Part shown: positions 10,300-20,055 of the stretch, in pieces | Layout of the letters: every line of letters starts with the position of its first letter | How positions within the stretch are numbered: position 1 is the first letter of the stretch | Assembly (NCBI GenBank): GCA_026393245.1 | Contig: JAPLAO010000137.1 | Span: forward strand, 1-32,155 | DNA length: 32,155 nucleotides | Reading direction: 5' to 3' | DNA from: Mycobacterium sp. | GTDB lineage: Bacteria; Actinomycetota; Actinomycetes; Mycobacteriales; Mycobacteriaceae | Notes under the pieces: generated by a model | What the model saw: only the letters and a program-made list of their open reading frames with translations | Database searches by the model: none | Told to the model about the DNA's origin: nothing | Made by a program: the position numbers and the translations under genes

Positions 10300-10339
10300 C
10301 TGCCGCACTCCTGCGCGGGGGTCTGGTTTCTCTCGCATC

Positions 10340-10345
10340 TAGACT
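10340..10345 (+). promoter_or_regulatory. -10 box TAGACT of mrp
   Basis: TAGACT ends nine bases before the mrp ATG. The transcript would have a leader of only about two bases. No ribosome-binding site is seen, which supports near-leaderless expression. Confidence 0.45.
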
Positions 10346-10354
10346 CACGACACA

Positions 10355-11506
10355 ATGTCCGAATACAGCAGCGAGCGCGAAAAGGCGGTCCGCGCCGCCC
10401 TGGCCGGAGTCATCGATCCGGAATTGCGCCGGCCGATCACCGAACTCAACATGGTCAAGAGCGTCACGGTCGCCGATGACGGTGGCGTCACCGTCGAGAT
10501 CTACCTGACCACCGGGGCCTGCCCGAAAAAAACTGAGATCACCGAGATGGTGAGAGCAGCCGTCGCCGACGTTGCCGGCACCGGTGCAATCACGGTGAAC
10601 CTGGACGTGATGAGCGACGAGCAGCGCACCGCACTACGCAAGCAGTTGCGCGGCGATTCCGGACTCTCGGCCGAACCCGTGATCCCGTTCGCTCAGCCCG
10701 GCTCACTGACCCGGGTTTACGCTGTCGCATCCGGTAAGGGTGGTGTCGGTAAATCCAGTGTCACAGTCAATCTCGCGGCTTCAATGGCCGCGCGCGGATT
10801 GTCCGTGGGCCTGCTCGACGCCGATATCTACGGTCATTCGGTGCCGCGGATGATGGGGACCAGCGACCGGCCCACCCAGGTGGAGTCGATGATCCTGCCC
10901 CCGATCGCCCACGAGGTGAAGGTCATTTCGATTGCGCAGTTCACCCAGGGCAACGCACCGGTGGCCTGGCGGGGCCCGATGCTGCATCGGGCGTTGCAAC
11001 AATTCCTCGCCGACGTGTACTGGGGCGATCTCGACGTGCTGTTGCTCGACCTGCCGCCCGGAACCGGTGATGTGGCCATCTCGGTGGCCCAACTTCTGCC
11101 GAGCGCGGAGATCCTGGTGGTGACGACCCCGCAGATCGCGGCAGCCGAGGTCGCTGAGCGGGCCGGCGCGATCGCGCTGCAGACCCGGCAACGCATCGTC
11201 GGCGTGGTGGAGAACATGGCCGGACTACTGATGCCCGATGGCACACGATTGGACATCTTCGGCGAGGGCGGCGGGCGACTGGTGGCCGAGCGCCTGACCC
11301 GCACCGTGGGGGCCGACGTACCGCTTCTCGGCCAGGTGCCGTTGGACCCGGCTCTGGTGACGGCAGGCGATTCCGGTGTGCCACTGGTGTTGTCGGCGCC
11401 CGAATCGGTCGCCGGCGCCGAACTGCGCTCCATCGCCGACAAGCTGGTGGCGCGTCGACGCGGCCTGGCCGGAATGTCGCTGGGATTGGACCCCGCGGGC
11501 CGCTGA
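10355..11506 (+). CDS. mrp: Mrp/ApbC/NBP35-family iron-sulfur carrier ATPase
   Basis: The 383-residue protein joins an N-terminal MIP18/DUF59 domain (1-90, with VIDPELRRPITELNMV and TTGACPKKTEI) to a deviant-Walker P-loop ATPase domain. That domain has SGKGGVGKSSVTVNLAAS at about 126-143, LLDADIYGHSVPRMMG, and DLPPGTGDVAIS. This is the ApbC arrangement thought to carry and insert Fe-S clusters in the cytosol. The usual CPxC cluster motif near the C-terminus is not obvious. It stands as a single gene convergent with tatB, with 22 bases between the stops. Confidence 0.92.
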   Translation: MSEYSSEREKAVRAALAGVIDPELRRPITELNMVKSVTVADDGGVTVEIYLTTGACPKKTEITEMVRAAVADVAGTGAITVNLDVMSDEQRTALRKQLRGDSGLSAEPVIPFAQPGSLTRVYAVASGKGGVGKSSVTVNLAASMAARGLSVGLLDADIYGHSVPRMMGTSDRPTQVESMILPPIAHEVKVISIAQFTQGNAPVAWRGPMLHRALQQFLADVYWGDLDVLLLDLPPGTGDVAISVAQLLPSAEILVVTTPQIAAAEVAERAGAIALQTRQRIVGVVENMAGLLMPDGTRLDIFGEGGGRLVAERLTRTVGADVPLLGQVPLDPALVTAGDSGVPLVLSAPESVAGAELRSIADKLVARRRGLAGMSLGLDPAGR

Positions 11507-11528
11507 CCGTGCCCCCACCCCGAGGGCG

Positions 11529-11921
11529 TCAGGTGGCGTCCGCGTCGAACGGTACCGGCCCTCCCGGTTGCTGGGCCAACGGCGCAGCCGGCGGCATCGT
11601 CGCGCTCTGCGGTTTCACCGTAGAGGTCTCGAATTCCCCGGTGAGCCAGGAGTCATCACCGTCGAGCAGGTGTTTGGTCAACGCCGCCCGCGGAGTCATC
11701 CCGCGCAACTTCTGCAGCTCGCCCAGCGGCTGACGAAGATCGTCGAATTCGGGGCCGAGTTCGTCGCGCAGCTGATTGGTGGCACCGCTGAGATACTCGC
11801 GGGCCTGCCGGATCGATCCGGTGGTCCACCGGATCGCACCCGGTAACCGTTCCGGGCCCAGCACCACCAGGCCCACGACGACCAGCAGGATCATCTCCCC
11901 CCACCCGACGTTGGCGAACAT
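11529..11921 (-). CDS. tatB: Sec-independent protein translocase subunit TatB
   Basis: TatB is the receptor subunit of the twin-arginine pathway, which exports folded proteins. The 130-residue sequence starts [20 protein letters not shown], the short membrane helix with its polar E9. The conserved LGPERLP hinge follows, then an amphipathic helix (about 25-50) and an acidic, proline-rich cytoplasmic tail. The E in place of Q/G in the helix separates TatB from TatA. It lies four bases behind htrA in the sigE cluster, so Tat capacity may rise with envelope stress. Confidence 0.92.
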   Translation of the reverse strand: MFANVGWGEMILLVVVGLVVLGPERLPGAIRWTTGSIRQAREYLSGATNQLRDELGPEFDDLRQPLGELQKLRGMTPRAALTKHLLDGDDSWLTGEFETSTVKPQSATMPPAAPLAQQPGGPVPFDADAT

Positions 11922-11925
11922 AGCG

Positions 11926-13485
<1,560 letters not shown>

Positions 13486-13490
13486 TCACC

Positions 13491-13895
13491 CTACCGGCGC
13501 TTACGCCGACTCCGCGTTGTGTCGTCGGCTAACTGGTCGGTCAGGCTGGGCGGCGCAGGTTGTGTTTCATCGGGGGTGGACTGCGGAATCGCCGACAGCA
13601 GGTTCATCAGGGTGCTCGGCATGCTCACCGGCCGGGAGTCCCGCAGCGCGGCCCGGGCCTGGCCCTGGGCCTCCACCTCGCCGGCGCACTGCGGACACAG
13701 CGACAGATGATGCCCGGCCCGCAGATGGGCCTTCATCCGTAGTTCCCCATCCACGAAGGCGGCGATCGCCTCGGTGGACAGGTGTTCGGTGGAGTTGAAC
13801 TGACGTGGGGATCCCACCGGCGCCTCGTTCTGCGAGACGAAGTGCGATGGCAGCCACGACACAGCCCGACGAAATACGTGCCCTGGGTCAACCAT
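13491..13895 (-). CDS. rseA: Anti-sigma-E factor RseA (zinc-associated anti-sigma type)
   Basis: RseA binds SigE and keeps it inactive until stress releases it. The 134-residue protein has the ZAS zinc motif HLSLCPQC (H-x3-C-x2-C, about residues 64-71), preceded by STEHLSTEAIAAFVDGELR, the helix pair expected to grip sigma domains. There is no membrane segment, so it is a cytosolic anti-sigma factor. The proline-rich tail ends TRSRRKRR. I chose the ATG at 13895 because GGAGGG lies eight bases upstream. It follows sigE by about 90 bases and precedes htrA. In M. tuberculosis RseA is phosphorylated and degraded; whether the same sites exist here I cannot tell. Confidence 0.92.
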   Translation of the reverse strand: MVDPGHVFRRAVSWLPSHFVSQNEAPVGSPRQFNSTEHLSTEAIAAFVDGELRMKAHLRAGHHLSLCPQCAGEVEAQGQARAALRDSRPVSMPSTLMNLLSAIPQSTPDETQPAPPSLTDQLADDTTRSRRKRR

Positions 13896-13985
13896 CACCT
13901 GCTCCCTCCGGTTCACTCGCCGCTCACCTCGAATGTAGCGCGATCAGGGCCGACGCGGTGACACGACCGTCCCCGCGCGCCGCAG

Positions 13986-14801
13986 TCACGCCGATTGGGC
14001 GCCGACCGCGTTCCCGTCGGAATGAGCGGCGAGGTGATCCCGCAGAGCCTGACGGCCGCGGTGGATCCGGCTACGCACGGTGCCCAGCTTGACCCCGAGC
14101 GTGGCCCCGATCTCCTCATAGGACAGACCCTCGATATCGCACAGCACCACCGCGGCTCGGAACTCCGGCGGCAACGAATCCAGTGCGGCCTGCAGATCCG
14201 GACCGAGTCGCGAATCGTGGTAGATCTGCTCGGGGTTGGGCTGCTCGGAGGGCACCCGGTCATAATCCTCCGGCAACGCCTCCATGCGGATGCGCGTGCG
14301 CCGACGAACCATGTCCAGGAAAAGGTTGGTGGTAATGCGGTGCAACCAGCCCTCAAAGGTTCCGGGCTGATAATTCTGCACCGATCTGAACACCCGGATG
14401 AAGGTCTCCTGGGTCAGGTCCTCGGCGTCGTGCTGACTGCCGGACAGGCGGTATGCCAGCCGGTAGACCCGGTCGGCATGCTGACGCACCAGTTCGTCCC
14501 AGGACGGCATGGCCGCGCGGTCTCCCGTGGCATCGAACACCGCGGTTCCGTGCAGCTCCTCAGATGGCTCCACCCAATCCACGTCGCCGATAGGCGCGAC
14601 ATGCGACATAGTGACCGGCGCCGCGACAAGCGGCGTGGTGACCGGCGCCGCGCGCGACGTAGTCGCGGGGGCCAGCAGTGTGGTGGTCGTCGGATCCTCC
14701 TGGTGATGAAGGGCCAGCAACGCTATGCCGCTGGCCATGTCATTAGTCACAACACCTGCTCGCTGCGGGGTATTCCCCGCCCAACTGCTCCGGCGTTTCA
14801 T
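13986..14801 (-). CDS. sigE: ECF sigma factor SigE
   Basis: SigE directs RNA polymerase to envelope-stress genes. The core is nearly standard: region 2 with [38 protein letters not shown] and [20 protein letters not shown], then region 4 with [21 protein letters not shown] and [19 protein letters not shown]. The ~85-residue N-terminal extension is threonine/alanine/proline-rich and poorly conserved. The ATG at 14801 (271 residues) has an excellent site, AAAGGTGATC, directly upstream. Other in-frame starts exist: ATG 14837, GTG 14750 and ATG 14738. Several isoforms are known for this sigma factor in mycobacteria. rseA, htrA and tatB follow in the same direction. Confidence 0.95.
   Translation of the reverse strand: MKRRSSWAGNTPQRAGVVTNDMASGIALLALHHQEDPTTTTLLAPATTSRAAPVTTPLVAAPVTMSHVAPIGDVDWVEPSEELHGTAVFDATGDRAAMPSWDELVRQHADRVYRLAYRLSGSQHDAEDLTQETFIRVFRSVQNYQPGTFEGWLHRITTNLFLDMVRRRTRIRMEALPEDYDRVPSEQPNPEQIYHDSRLGPDLQAALDSLPPEFRAAVVLCDIEGLSYEEIGATLGVKLGTVRSRIHRGRQALRDHLAAHSDGNAVGAQSA
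14765..14780 (-). promoter_or_regulatory. Perfect hairpin just inside the sigE coding region
   Basis: A six-base-pair GC stem, GCGGGG pairing with CCCCGC around a four-base loop, lies about 20 bases downstream of the ATG at 14801. It sits upstream of the alternative starts at 14750 and 14738. In the mRNA it could slow translation from the long start or favour an internal one. Chance formation in GC-rich DNA is possible. Confidence 0.3.
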
Positions 14802-14862
14802 GTGGATCACCTTTCCCGATCGCAGTGTGCAATCCATGTGAGCAAACTAAATAATTTCTAAT

Positions 14863-14891
14863 AAGTTATCCATAAGCAGGTAAAACGTCAG
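14863..14891 (-). promoter_or_regulatory. Candidate sigE promoter
   Basis: On the minus strand CTGACG (14886-14891, four of six matches to TTGACA) and TAACTT (14863-14868, TANNNT) are separated by 17 bases. Transcription would start near 14856, giving a leader of about 55 bases to the ATG at 14801. The surrounding stretch is unusually AT-rich for this window. I found no GGAAC-type SigE autoregulatory promoter. Confidence 0.4.
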
Positions 14892-14902
14892 GCAATGGTC
14901 AT

Positions 14903-14920
14903 TTCTCAGCAATCTCTTGC
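14903..14920. promoter_or_regulatory. Possible MprA-box-like direct repeat upstream of sigE
   Basis: The plus strand reads TTCTCAGC, two bases, then TCTCTTGC: two loosely similar 8-mers with a 2-base spacer. MprA, the response regulator of the MprAB envelope-stress system, is known to bind such repeats and to activate sigE. The site lies just upstream of the candidate -35, a fitting place for an activator. The second half matches poorly, so this is tentative. Confidence 0.3.
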
Positions 14921-14996
14921 CATTGATACATCACGGCCGGTCGGACGCGTCGCGACCAGACCTGGCGCGTCGGCCCCCACACACCCGGAGTTGATC

Positions 14997-15002
14997 TACG
15001 CT
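14997..15002 (+). promoter_or_regulatory. -10 box TACGCT of the O-methyltransferase gene
   Basis: TACGCT ends seven bases before the ATG at 15010. No ribosome-binding site is visible, so the transcript is probably leaderless. Confidence 0.55.
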
Positions 15003-15009
15003 GCTGAGA

Positions 15010-15675
15010 ATGTCCTTCACCGACGATCCCGGCGACGCGCGGCAGCCAAGCCGAGCCGAACGGATACTCGCCCACGCCGAAGGCTCGATCTCGGAAGACG
15101 CGATCGTTTCCGCGGCCCGCGAACGCGCCGTCGACGCCGGCGCCGGTGCGGTGACGCCCGCTGTCGGCGCGCTGTTGGGCATGCTGACGAAGCTCAGCGG
15201 TGGGAGGGCGGTCGTTGAGGTCGGGACCGGAACCGGAGTCAGCGGACTGTGGTTACTGTCCGGCATGCAGGACGACGGGGTACTCACCACGATCGACACA
15301 GAACCGGAGTATCAGAGCCTGGCCAAGCAGGCCTTCAGCGAGGCGGCCATCGGACCGGGGCGCACCAGGCTGATCGCCGGACGAGCGCAGGAGGTGCTGA
15401 CCCGACTGACCGACGGATCCTATGACCTCGTCTTCATCGACGCGGCGCCGGACGACCAACCGAACTTCGTCATCGAAGGCGTGCGACTGCTACGGCACGG
15501 CGGTGTGATCGTCGTCCATCACGCCACGTTGGACGGCCGCGCCGGCGATCCGGCCGCGAACGATCCCGAGGTTACCGCCGTACGTGAGGCGGCGCGATTG
15601 ATCGCCGAGGACGAACGACTGACCCCCGTGCTAATACCCCTCGGGGATGGCGTCCTCGTCGCGGTCCGCGACTAA
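15010..15675 (+). CDS. Class I SAM-dependent O-methyltransferase (Rv1220c-like)
   Basis: This 221-residue protein matches the caffeoyl-CoA/catechol O-methyltransferase-like family. SAM-binding motif I is [19 protein letters not shown] (about residues 68-86), an acidic post-I position lies in [10 protein letters not shown], and [16 protein letters not shown] (about 138-153) holds the metal-binding aspartate region. The C-terminus ends in the family-typical [13 protein letters not shown]. The methyl acceptor is unknown. It is divergent from sigE with about 200 bases between, an arrangement kept in M. tuberculosis, so the two may share upstream control. No signal peptide; cytosolic. Confidence 0.9.
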   Translation: MSFTDDPGDARQPSRAERILAHAEGSISEDAIVSAARERAVDAGAGAVTPAVGALLGMLTKLSGGRAVVEVGTGTGVSGLWLLSGMQDDGVLTTIDTEPEYQSLAKQAFSEAAIGPGRTRLIAGRAQEVLTRLTDGSYDLVFIDAAPDDQPNFVIEGVRLLRHGGVIVVHHATLDGRAGDPAANDPEVTAVREAARLIAEDERLTPVLIPLGDGVLVAVRD

Positions 15676-15685
15676 GGCAGCCAGT

Positions 15686-15760
15686 GTTGTTGGCGGACGA
15701 GTTGTTGGCGGACATGTTGTTGGCGGACATGTTGTTGGCGGACATGTTGTTGGCGAACAG
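15686..15760. repeat. Minisatellite: five tandem 15-bp units
   Basis: The unit GTTGTTGGCGGACAT occurs five times without gaps, starting at 15686, 15701, 15716, 15731 and 15746. The three inner copies are identical; the first and last differ in two or three bases. The array starts 11 bases after the methyltransferase stop and ends just before the DUF4126 ribosome-binding site. Because the unit is a multiple of three, the frame leading into DUF4126 stays open through it (VVGGH repeats). Confidence 0.95.
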
Positions 15761-15769
15761 GGGGAAGAT

Positions 15770-16354
15770 TTGGAATTCCTGACAGGCTTCGGGCTGGCCA
15801 CCTCGGCCGGCCTCAACGCCTACATCCCGATGCTGTTGATGGGCTTGCTGGCCCGGTTCACCAGCCTCGTCAACCTTCCGCACGGGTGGACCTGGCTGGA
15901 GAACGGCTGGGTGATGGCAATTGTCGCGGTGTTGCTGGGAGTGGAGATCGTCGCCGACAAGGTGCCGGCGCTGGATTCGATCAACGACGCGGTGCAGACG
16001 TTCGTGCGGCCCGCCTCCGGTGGGATCGTGTTCGGTTCGGGCACCGCCGCCCAGACTGCGGCGGTGTCGGACCCCGCCGAGTTCGCCCGCAGTGGCCAGT
16101 GGGTCCCGGTGGTGATCGGTGTGGTGACCGCCCTTGTGGTGCACCTGACTAAAACAGCGGTTCGACCGGCGGCCAACATCGCCACCGCAGGTGTGGCGGC
16201 ACCCGTATTGAGCACCATCGAGGACTTCACCAGCGTGAGTCTGGTGTTCATCGCGATTCTGGTGCCCGCCCTGGTGCTGGTCGTGGTGGCGGCACTGGCC
16301 TGGGGTGCAATCTGGCTGCTGCGGCGTCGGCGCCGGCGCCACTCCGCCGCTTAG
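15770..16354 (+). CDS. DUF4126 family membrane protein
   Basis: This protein of about 194 residues carries the DUF4126 opening [19 protein letters not shown], followed by [20 protein letters not shown], a [19 protein letters not shown] loop and a C-terminal hydrophobic helix before an arginine tail. Three to four membrane segments are likely. Its function is unknown. I chose the TTG at 15770 because AGGGGG lies about five bases upstream. An ATG at 15647 is in the same open frame, but it would overlap the methyltransferase and add a VVGGH repeat from the minisatellite. It overlaps glgC tail to tail by four bases. Confidence 0.82.
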   Translation: MEFLTGFGLATSAGLNAYIPMLLMGLLARFTSLVNLPHGWTWLENGWVMAIVAVLLGVEIVADKVPALDSINDAVQTFVRPASGGIVFGSGTAAQTAAVSDPAEFARSGQWVPVVIGVVTALVVHLTKTAVRPAANIATAGVAAPVLSTIEDFTSVSLVFIAILVPALVLVVVAALAWGAIWLLRRRRRRHSAA

Positions 16355-17565
16355 ATCCAGACGCCCTTGCCCACGGCGACGATACCGCCGGCGCTGATCG
16401 CGAACCGCTCCCGATCCAACTCGGGGTCAACGCCGACCTGCTCACCGGGTCCCACGACGACGTTCTTGTCCAGGATCGCGCGTCGGACCACCGCACCGCG
16501 GCCCACCCGTACGCCGGGCATCAGGACACTGCCTTCCACGATGGCGCCGTCTTCAACCACGACATTGCTCGACAACACCGAGTTGTGCACCGACGCCGCC
16601 GAGATGATGCTGCCCGCGCCGACCACCGATTCCTGTGCGGAGCCACCGTTGACGAACTTGGCCGGCGCCAGGTTCTCCGACTCTCCCCGGATCGGCCAGC
16701 GCTTGTTGTAAAGGTTGAACACCGGGTGCACCGAAACCAGATCCATGTGGGCGTCGTAGAAGGCATCGAGGGTTCCGACGTCGCGCCAGTATCCGCGGTC
16801 GCGTTCGGTGGCGCCCGGTACCTCGTTGTTGTCGAAGTCGTAGACGGCGGCCATGCCGTCCGCCACCAGACGCGGAATGATGTCGCCGCCCATATCGTGG
16901 TCGGACTGGTCGTCGTCGGCGTCGGCGCGGATCGCATCGATGAGCACCTTGGTGGTGAAGATGTAATTGCCCATCGACGCGAACGTCTGCTCCGGGTCAT
17001 CGGGCGTGCCGGGCGGATCGGCCGGCTTCTCAACGAAACTCGTGATGCGCCCGGACTCGTCGGCAGCGATGCAACCGAACGCGCTTGCCTCGGCCCGGGG
17101 TACCCGGATACCGGCGACCGTTGCGCCGGCACCGCTTTCGATGTGGAACTTCACCATCTGTTCGGGATCCATCCGGTACACGTGGTCCGCACCGAACACC
17201 ACGATGTAGTCGGGGTCCTCGTCATAGATCAGGTTCAGCGACTGATAGATCGCGTCGGCGGAACCGGTGTACCAGCGCGGCCCGAGCCGCTGCTGTGCGG
17301 GCACCGGAGTGATGTACTCCCCCGCCAGACCACTGAGTCGCCAATTCTGCGAGATGTGCCGGTCCAGTGAATGCGACTTGTACTGGGTGAGAACACAAAT
17401 ACGGAGATAACGGGCGTTGACCAGATTGGACAGCACGAAGTCGATGAGCCGATAGGCACCACCGAAGGGAACCGCGGGCTTGGCCCGGTCCGCGGTGAGC
17501 GGATATAGCCGCTTGCCCTCACCTCCTGCCATGACAATGCCCAGCACATGTGGCAACTCCCTCAT
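16351..17565 (-). CDS. glgC: Glucose-1-phosphate adenylyltransferase GlgC
   Basis: GlgC makes ADP-glucose from glucose-1-phosphate and ATP. ADP-glucose feeds GlgM (maltose-1-phosphate) and glycogen-like alpha-glucan. The 404-residue protein shows the nucleotide-binding start [18 protein letters not shown] with [16 protein letters not shown], the substrate loops [11 protein letters not shown] and [11 protein letters not shown], and [14 protein letters not shown] left-handed beta-helix forms the C-terminus. The length matches the M. tuberculosis enzyme. The ATG at 17565 is fixed by a TAGGTT -10 box seven bases upstream; a start at 17583 would lie upstream of the transcript. It is divergent from glgM, its user. 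Confidence 0.95.
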   Translation of the reverse strand: MRELPHVLGIVMAGGEGKRLYPLTADRAKPAVPFGGAYRLIDFVLSNLVNARYLRICVLTQYKSHSLDRHISQNWRLSGLAGEYITPVPAQQRLGPRWYTGSADAIYQSLNLIYDEDPDYIVVFGADHVYRMDPEQMVKFHIESGAGATVAGIRVPRAEASAFGCIAADESGRITSFVEKPADPPGTPDDPEQTFASMGNYIFTTKVLIDAIRADADDDQSDHDMGGDIIPRLVADGMAAVYDFDNNEVPGATERDRGYWRDVGTLDAFYDAHMDLVSVHPVFNLYNKRWPIRGESENLAPAKFVNGGSAQESVVGAGSIISAASVHNSVLSSNVVVEDGAIVEGSVLMPGVRVGRGAVVRRAILDKNVVVGPGEQVGVDPELDRERFAISAGGIVAVGKGVWI

Positions 17566-17572
17566 GGGGGTA

Positions 17573-17578
17573 AACCTA
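17573..17578 (-). promoter_or_regulatory. -10 box TAGGTT of glgC
   Basis: On the minus strand TAGGTT ends seven bases before the glgC ATG, a leaderless layout. It settles the choice of start. Confidence 0.6.
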
Positions 17579-17642
17579 GTCATCGCGCCTGCCGACTGCT
17601 AGGGCAATGCGGGTTTACTTATCGCCCCCGCACGCAGGGCGC

Positions 17643-17648
17643 TACGGT
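17643..17648 (+). promoter_or_regulatory. -10 box TACGGT of glgM
   Basis: TACGGT ends seven bases before the glgM ATG at 17656. The glgC and glgM boxes lie 64 bases apart, back to back, so one regulator could act on both. An inverted repeat GCGGG/CCCGC (17609-17631) sits between them. Confidence 0.6.
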
Positions 17649-17655
17649 CAGCGGT

Positions 17656-18819
17656 ATGCGAGTGGCGATGTTGACCCGCGAGTATCCGCCGGAGGTTTAC
17701 GGCGGAGCCGGAGTGCATGTGACCGAACTCGTCGCTCAGTTGCGCCACCTCTGCGAGGTCGAAGTGCACTGCATGGGTGCACCGCGGTCCTCGGCGTTCG
17801 CCCATCAGCCCGACCCGGCGCTGACCGACGCCAACCCCGCGCTGTCGACGCTGTCCGCGGATCTGCGGATGGCCAATGCCGCCGCCGGTGCGACGGTCGT
17901 CCATTCCCACACCTGGTACACCGGCATGGCCGGGCATATCGCCGCCCTGCTGCACGGTGTGCCACACGTCCTCACCGCCCACTCACTCGAACCATTGCGT
18001 CCCTGGAAGGCTGAGCAACTCGGCGGCGGGTATCGGGTCTCGTCCTGGGTGGAACGCACCGCGGTTCAGGCCGCCAACGCGGTGATCGCGGTGAGTACCG
18101 GCATGCGCCACGATGTGTTGAGTGTGTATCCAGCCCTGGACCCGGCCAGGGTTCACGTCGTCAAGAACGGTGTGGACACCTCAGTGTGGCATCCCGGACC
18201 GGCTGGCCCCGGCCAGTCGGTGCTCAGCCAACTCGGAGTGGACCCCGCACGGCCGATGGTGGCCTTCGTCGGACGGATCACCAGACAGAAGGGCGTACCG
18301 CACCTCATCGCGGCAGCGCATCTCTTCGATCCGGGAGTCCAACTGGTGCTGTGCGCCGGGGCGCCCGACACCCCGGAGATCGCCGCCGAAGTGGCCGCGG
18401 CGGTGTCCGAACTGGCCGAGAAACGCAGCGGCGTGTTCTGGGTCCGCGACATCCTGCCGGTCGATAAGATTCGGGAAATCCTCTCAGCAGCAACAGCTTT
18501 CATCTGTCCCTCGGTCTACGAGCCACTCGGCATCGTGAACCTCGAGGCGATGGCCTGCGAGACGGCGGTGGTCGCCTCTGATGTGGGCGGCATTCCGGAG
18601 GTGGTCAACGACGGGATCACCGGGACCCTGGTGCACTACGACGCCACCGACCCGGTCGCCTTTGAAACAGGCCTGGCAGCGGCCGTCAACGCACTGGTCC
18701 ACGACGCCGCGAAGGCGAGAGCGTACGGGGCGGCCGGACGGCAGCGCTGTATCGACGAGTTCTCCTGGGCGCGCATCGCCGAGCAGACGTGCGAGATCTA
18801 CCGCAGGGTGTCGGCGTAA
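17656..18819 (+). CDS. glgM: Alpha-maltose-1-phosphate synthase GlgM (GT4 glycosyltransferase)
   Basis: GlgM (formerly annotated glgA) joins ADP-glucose to glucose-1-phosphate to give maltose-1-phosphate, the building block that GlgE adds to alpha-glucan. The 387-residue sequence has the GT4 N-domain start MRVAMLTREYPPEVYGGAGVH and a HSHTWYTGMAG segment. The C-domain has VAFVGRITRQKGVPHLI, and the nucleotide-sugar site is SVYEPLGIVNLEAMAC with the conserved glutamate pair. The ATG has a -10 box seven bases upstream. It is divergent from glgC, which makes its donor. GlgA-type glycogen synthase is the alternative, but the mycobacterial orthologue at this locus is the maltose-1-phosphate enzyme. 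Confidence 0.93.
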   Translation: MRVAMLTREYPPEVYGGAGVHVTELVAQLRHLCEVEVHCMGAPRSSAFAHQPDPALTDANPALSTLSADLRMANAAAGATVVHSHTWYTGMAGHIAALLHGVPHVLTAHSLEPLRPWKAEQLGGGYRVSSWVERTAVQAANAVIAVSTGMRHDVLSVYPALDPARVHVVKNGVDTSVWHPGPAGPGQSVLSQLGVDPARPMVAFVGRITRQKGVPHLIAAAHLFDPGVQLVLCAGAPDTPEIAAEVAAAVSELAEKRSGVFWVRDILPVDKIREILSAATAFICPSVYEPLGIVNLEAMACETAVVASDVGGIPEVVNDGITGTLVHYDATDPVAFETGLAAAVNALVHDAAKARAYGAAGRQRCIDEFSWARIAEQTCEIYRRVSA

Positions 18820-18828
18820 CCCGCAGAC

Positions 18829-18996
18829 TTAACTGGTGACGCCCTTGAGTTCATCGCCGAGCGCGGCTGCCTCGGCGGGGGTCAACTCGACGACGAGCCG
18901 GCCGCCGCCCTCCAGTGGTACCCGCATCACGATGCCGCGTCCCTCTTTGGTCGCTTCCAGCGGACCGTCGCCAGTTCGGGGCTTCATCGCCGCCAT
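18829..18996 (-). CDS. DUF3117 small conserved protein (Rv1211-like)
   Basis: A 55-residue protein, MAAMKPRTGDGPLEATKEG then GRGIVMRVPLEGGGRLVVEL, very highly conserved across actinobacteria with no known function. The short strand-rich body ends in a helix (TPAEAAALGDELKGV). I chose the ATG at 18996 because GGAGGA lies seven bases upstream. The frame is open to a GTG at 19080, but the extra 28 residues are low-complexity and unlike the family. It is convergent with glgM, nine bases away. Confidence 0.9.
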   Translation of the reverse strand: MAAMKPRTGDGPLEATKEGRGIVMRVPLEGGGRLVVELTPAEAAALGDELKGVTS

Positions 18997-19147
18997 CGAG
19001 TGCTCCTCCAGATCGAGCAGGGCCACCGGCGCAGTCACAATGTTGCCGGGTTGGTTGGTTCTAGTGTTTCTATTGTTCACTATCAGCGCCCAGAGGTATA
19101 AAAGACCAGCTTAATGTGGGTCCGGAGGGCGTCTTGACGGGCATTGC

Positions 19148-19161
19148 GCCGGCCTTCGGCC
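19148..19161 (-). terminator. Weak terminator-like hairpin after the Coq4-like gene
   Basis: GGCC-GAA-GGCC forms a four-pair stem with a three-base loop directly behind the TAG stop on the minus strand. No U-run follows, as is common in mycobacteria. The short stem makes this a weak call. Confidence 0.3.
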
Positions 19162-20055
19162 CTAACTGACGGCTTCGATGTTGTACTCGGCCCGCACATC
19201 GACCAACAGATCATCTCGGCGCGCCCAGAAGTCGATGGCCCCGATATCCCCGGTGCACTGTGAACCCCGCCGGAAGGCGTCGGCGAGTTTGTCGGCGGCG
19301 CCCGGGCGGTCCAGCACGGCTTCTCTCGGGACAAAGCCAGGTAACTCGAAAGTGGCGGACTCGAGCGCCGCCAATGAGCCGACGAGGCCCGAGAAGTGGT
19401 GATCGAAGTTGGACGCGGCAGTGAGCATCGCCTGGAGCGCGACTTCGTCAGGCGGCGTGGGGGTGTACCCCGTCACGACGTGAGTGAAGTCGTGATGGGC
19501 CATCGTGACATCGCCACCGTCGGGATCGCCCGGAAACGGCAAGCCGTGTCGGACATAGAAGTCATAGAGACCGCGTCCCAAGGTCCCGGCGGCACAACCG
19601 GATAAACCATGCACGATCGATGAGACGTCCTCGTCGTCCACCCCGTTCAACCCCCTGCTTGGCTCGCCGAAGCGTCTCCAGTCGGCGATCGCCTGCTCCC
19701 GATGGCCGGTCTGTACGTCGCGTGCCACCGCGGCCAGACCTTCACTGCCGAGGAGACCCACGTACTCTTCGACCCGATCGGCTTGGGCCGGGTCGGCCGG
19801 ATGCCGGCAGAACTCGACGAGGATCAGCAGATCGATGGCGCGGTGGCGCGCCCGCCAGTCATGAGCTTCGATGGCGGCGGCAAGTTCGGGCGGTTCGATT
19901 GGAAGTAGCGCTTTAAACTCGATGTCGAGGCCGAAGTATCCCCGCGCCAGGCTTTCGATCACCCGCAACTGTTCAGGCGTTGGCCCCTGACCTACGTCGG
20001 CCGCTCCGAGCAAGCCCGCCAAAACTGCCAAATTTTCACTCTCGCCGGACGTCAC
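19162..20055 (-). CDS. Coq4-like protein with TerB-like N-terminal region
   Basis: The 297-residue protein has two parts. Residues ~5-125 are helical and TerB-like in pattern (PTPEQLRVIESLARGYFG, LLILVEFCRHPADPAQADRVE). Residues ~140-295 resemble Coq4: the metal motif HDxxH-x11-E is complete as H188-D189, H192 and E204 within AHHDFTHVVTGYTPTPPDE. The C-terminus, DAFRRGSQCTGDIGAIDFWA then LLVDVRAEYNI, matches the Coq4 ending. Coq4 acts in coenzyme Q synthesis, yet mycobacteria are expected to use menaquinone, so the substrate is unknown. I chose the GTG at 20055 because it overlaps the tagA stop (GTGA); a TTG at 20073 is the alternative. I do not recall a counterpart at this locus in M. tuberculosis. 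Confidence 0.7.
   Translation of the reverse strand: MTSGESENLAVLAGLLGAADVGQGPTPEQLRVIESLARGYFGLDIEFKALLPIEPPELAAAIEAHDWRARHRAIDLLILVEFCRHPADPAQADRVEEYVGLLGSEGLAAVARDVQTGHREQAIADWRRFGEPSRGLNGVDDEDVSSIVHGLSGCAAGTLGRGLYDFYVRHGLPFPGDPDGGDVTMAHHDFTHVVTGYTPTPPDEVALQAMLTAASNFDHHFSGLVGSLAALESATFELPGFVPREAVLDRPGAADKLADAFRRGSQCTGDIGAIDFWARRDDLLVDVRAEYNIEAVS

Noticed and set aside
11507..11528. Terminator between mrp and tatB
   Set aside because: GCCC/GGGC can pair across a nine-base loop, but the stem is only four pairs and not better than chance in this composition.
15686..15760. CRISPR array
   Set aside because: Units are 15 bp and directly adjacent with no spacers, and no cas genes are present.
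15631..16342. Minus-strand open frames with ANNMS repeats over the minisatellite and DUF4126
   Set aside because: They arise from the 15-bp repeat and from antisense reading of a GC-rich gene; no start signal or family resemblance.
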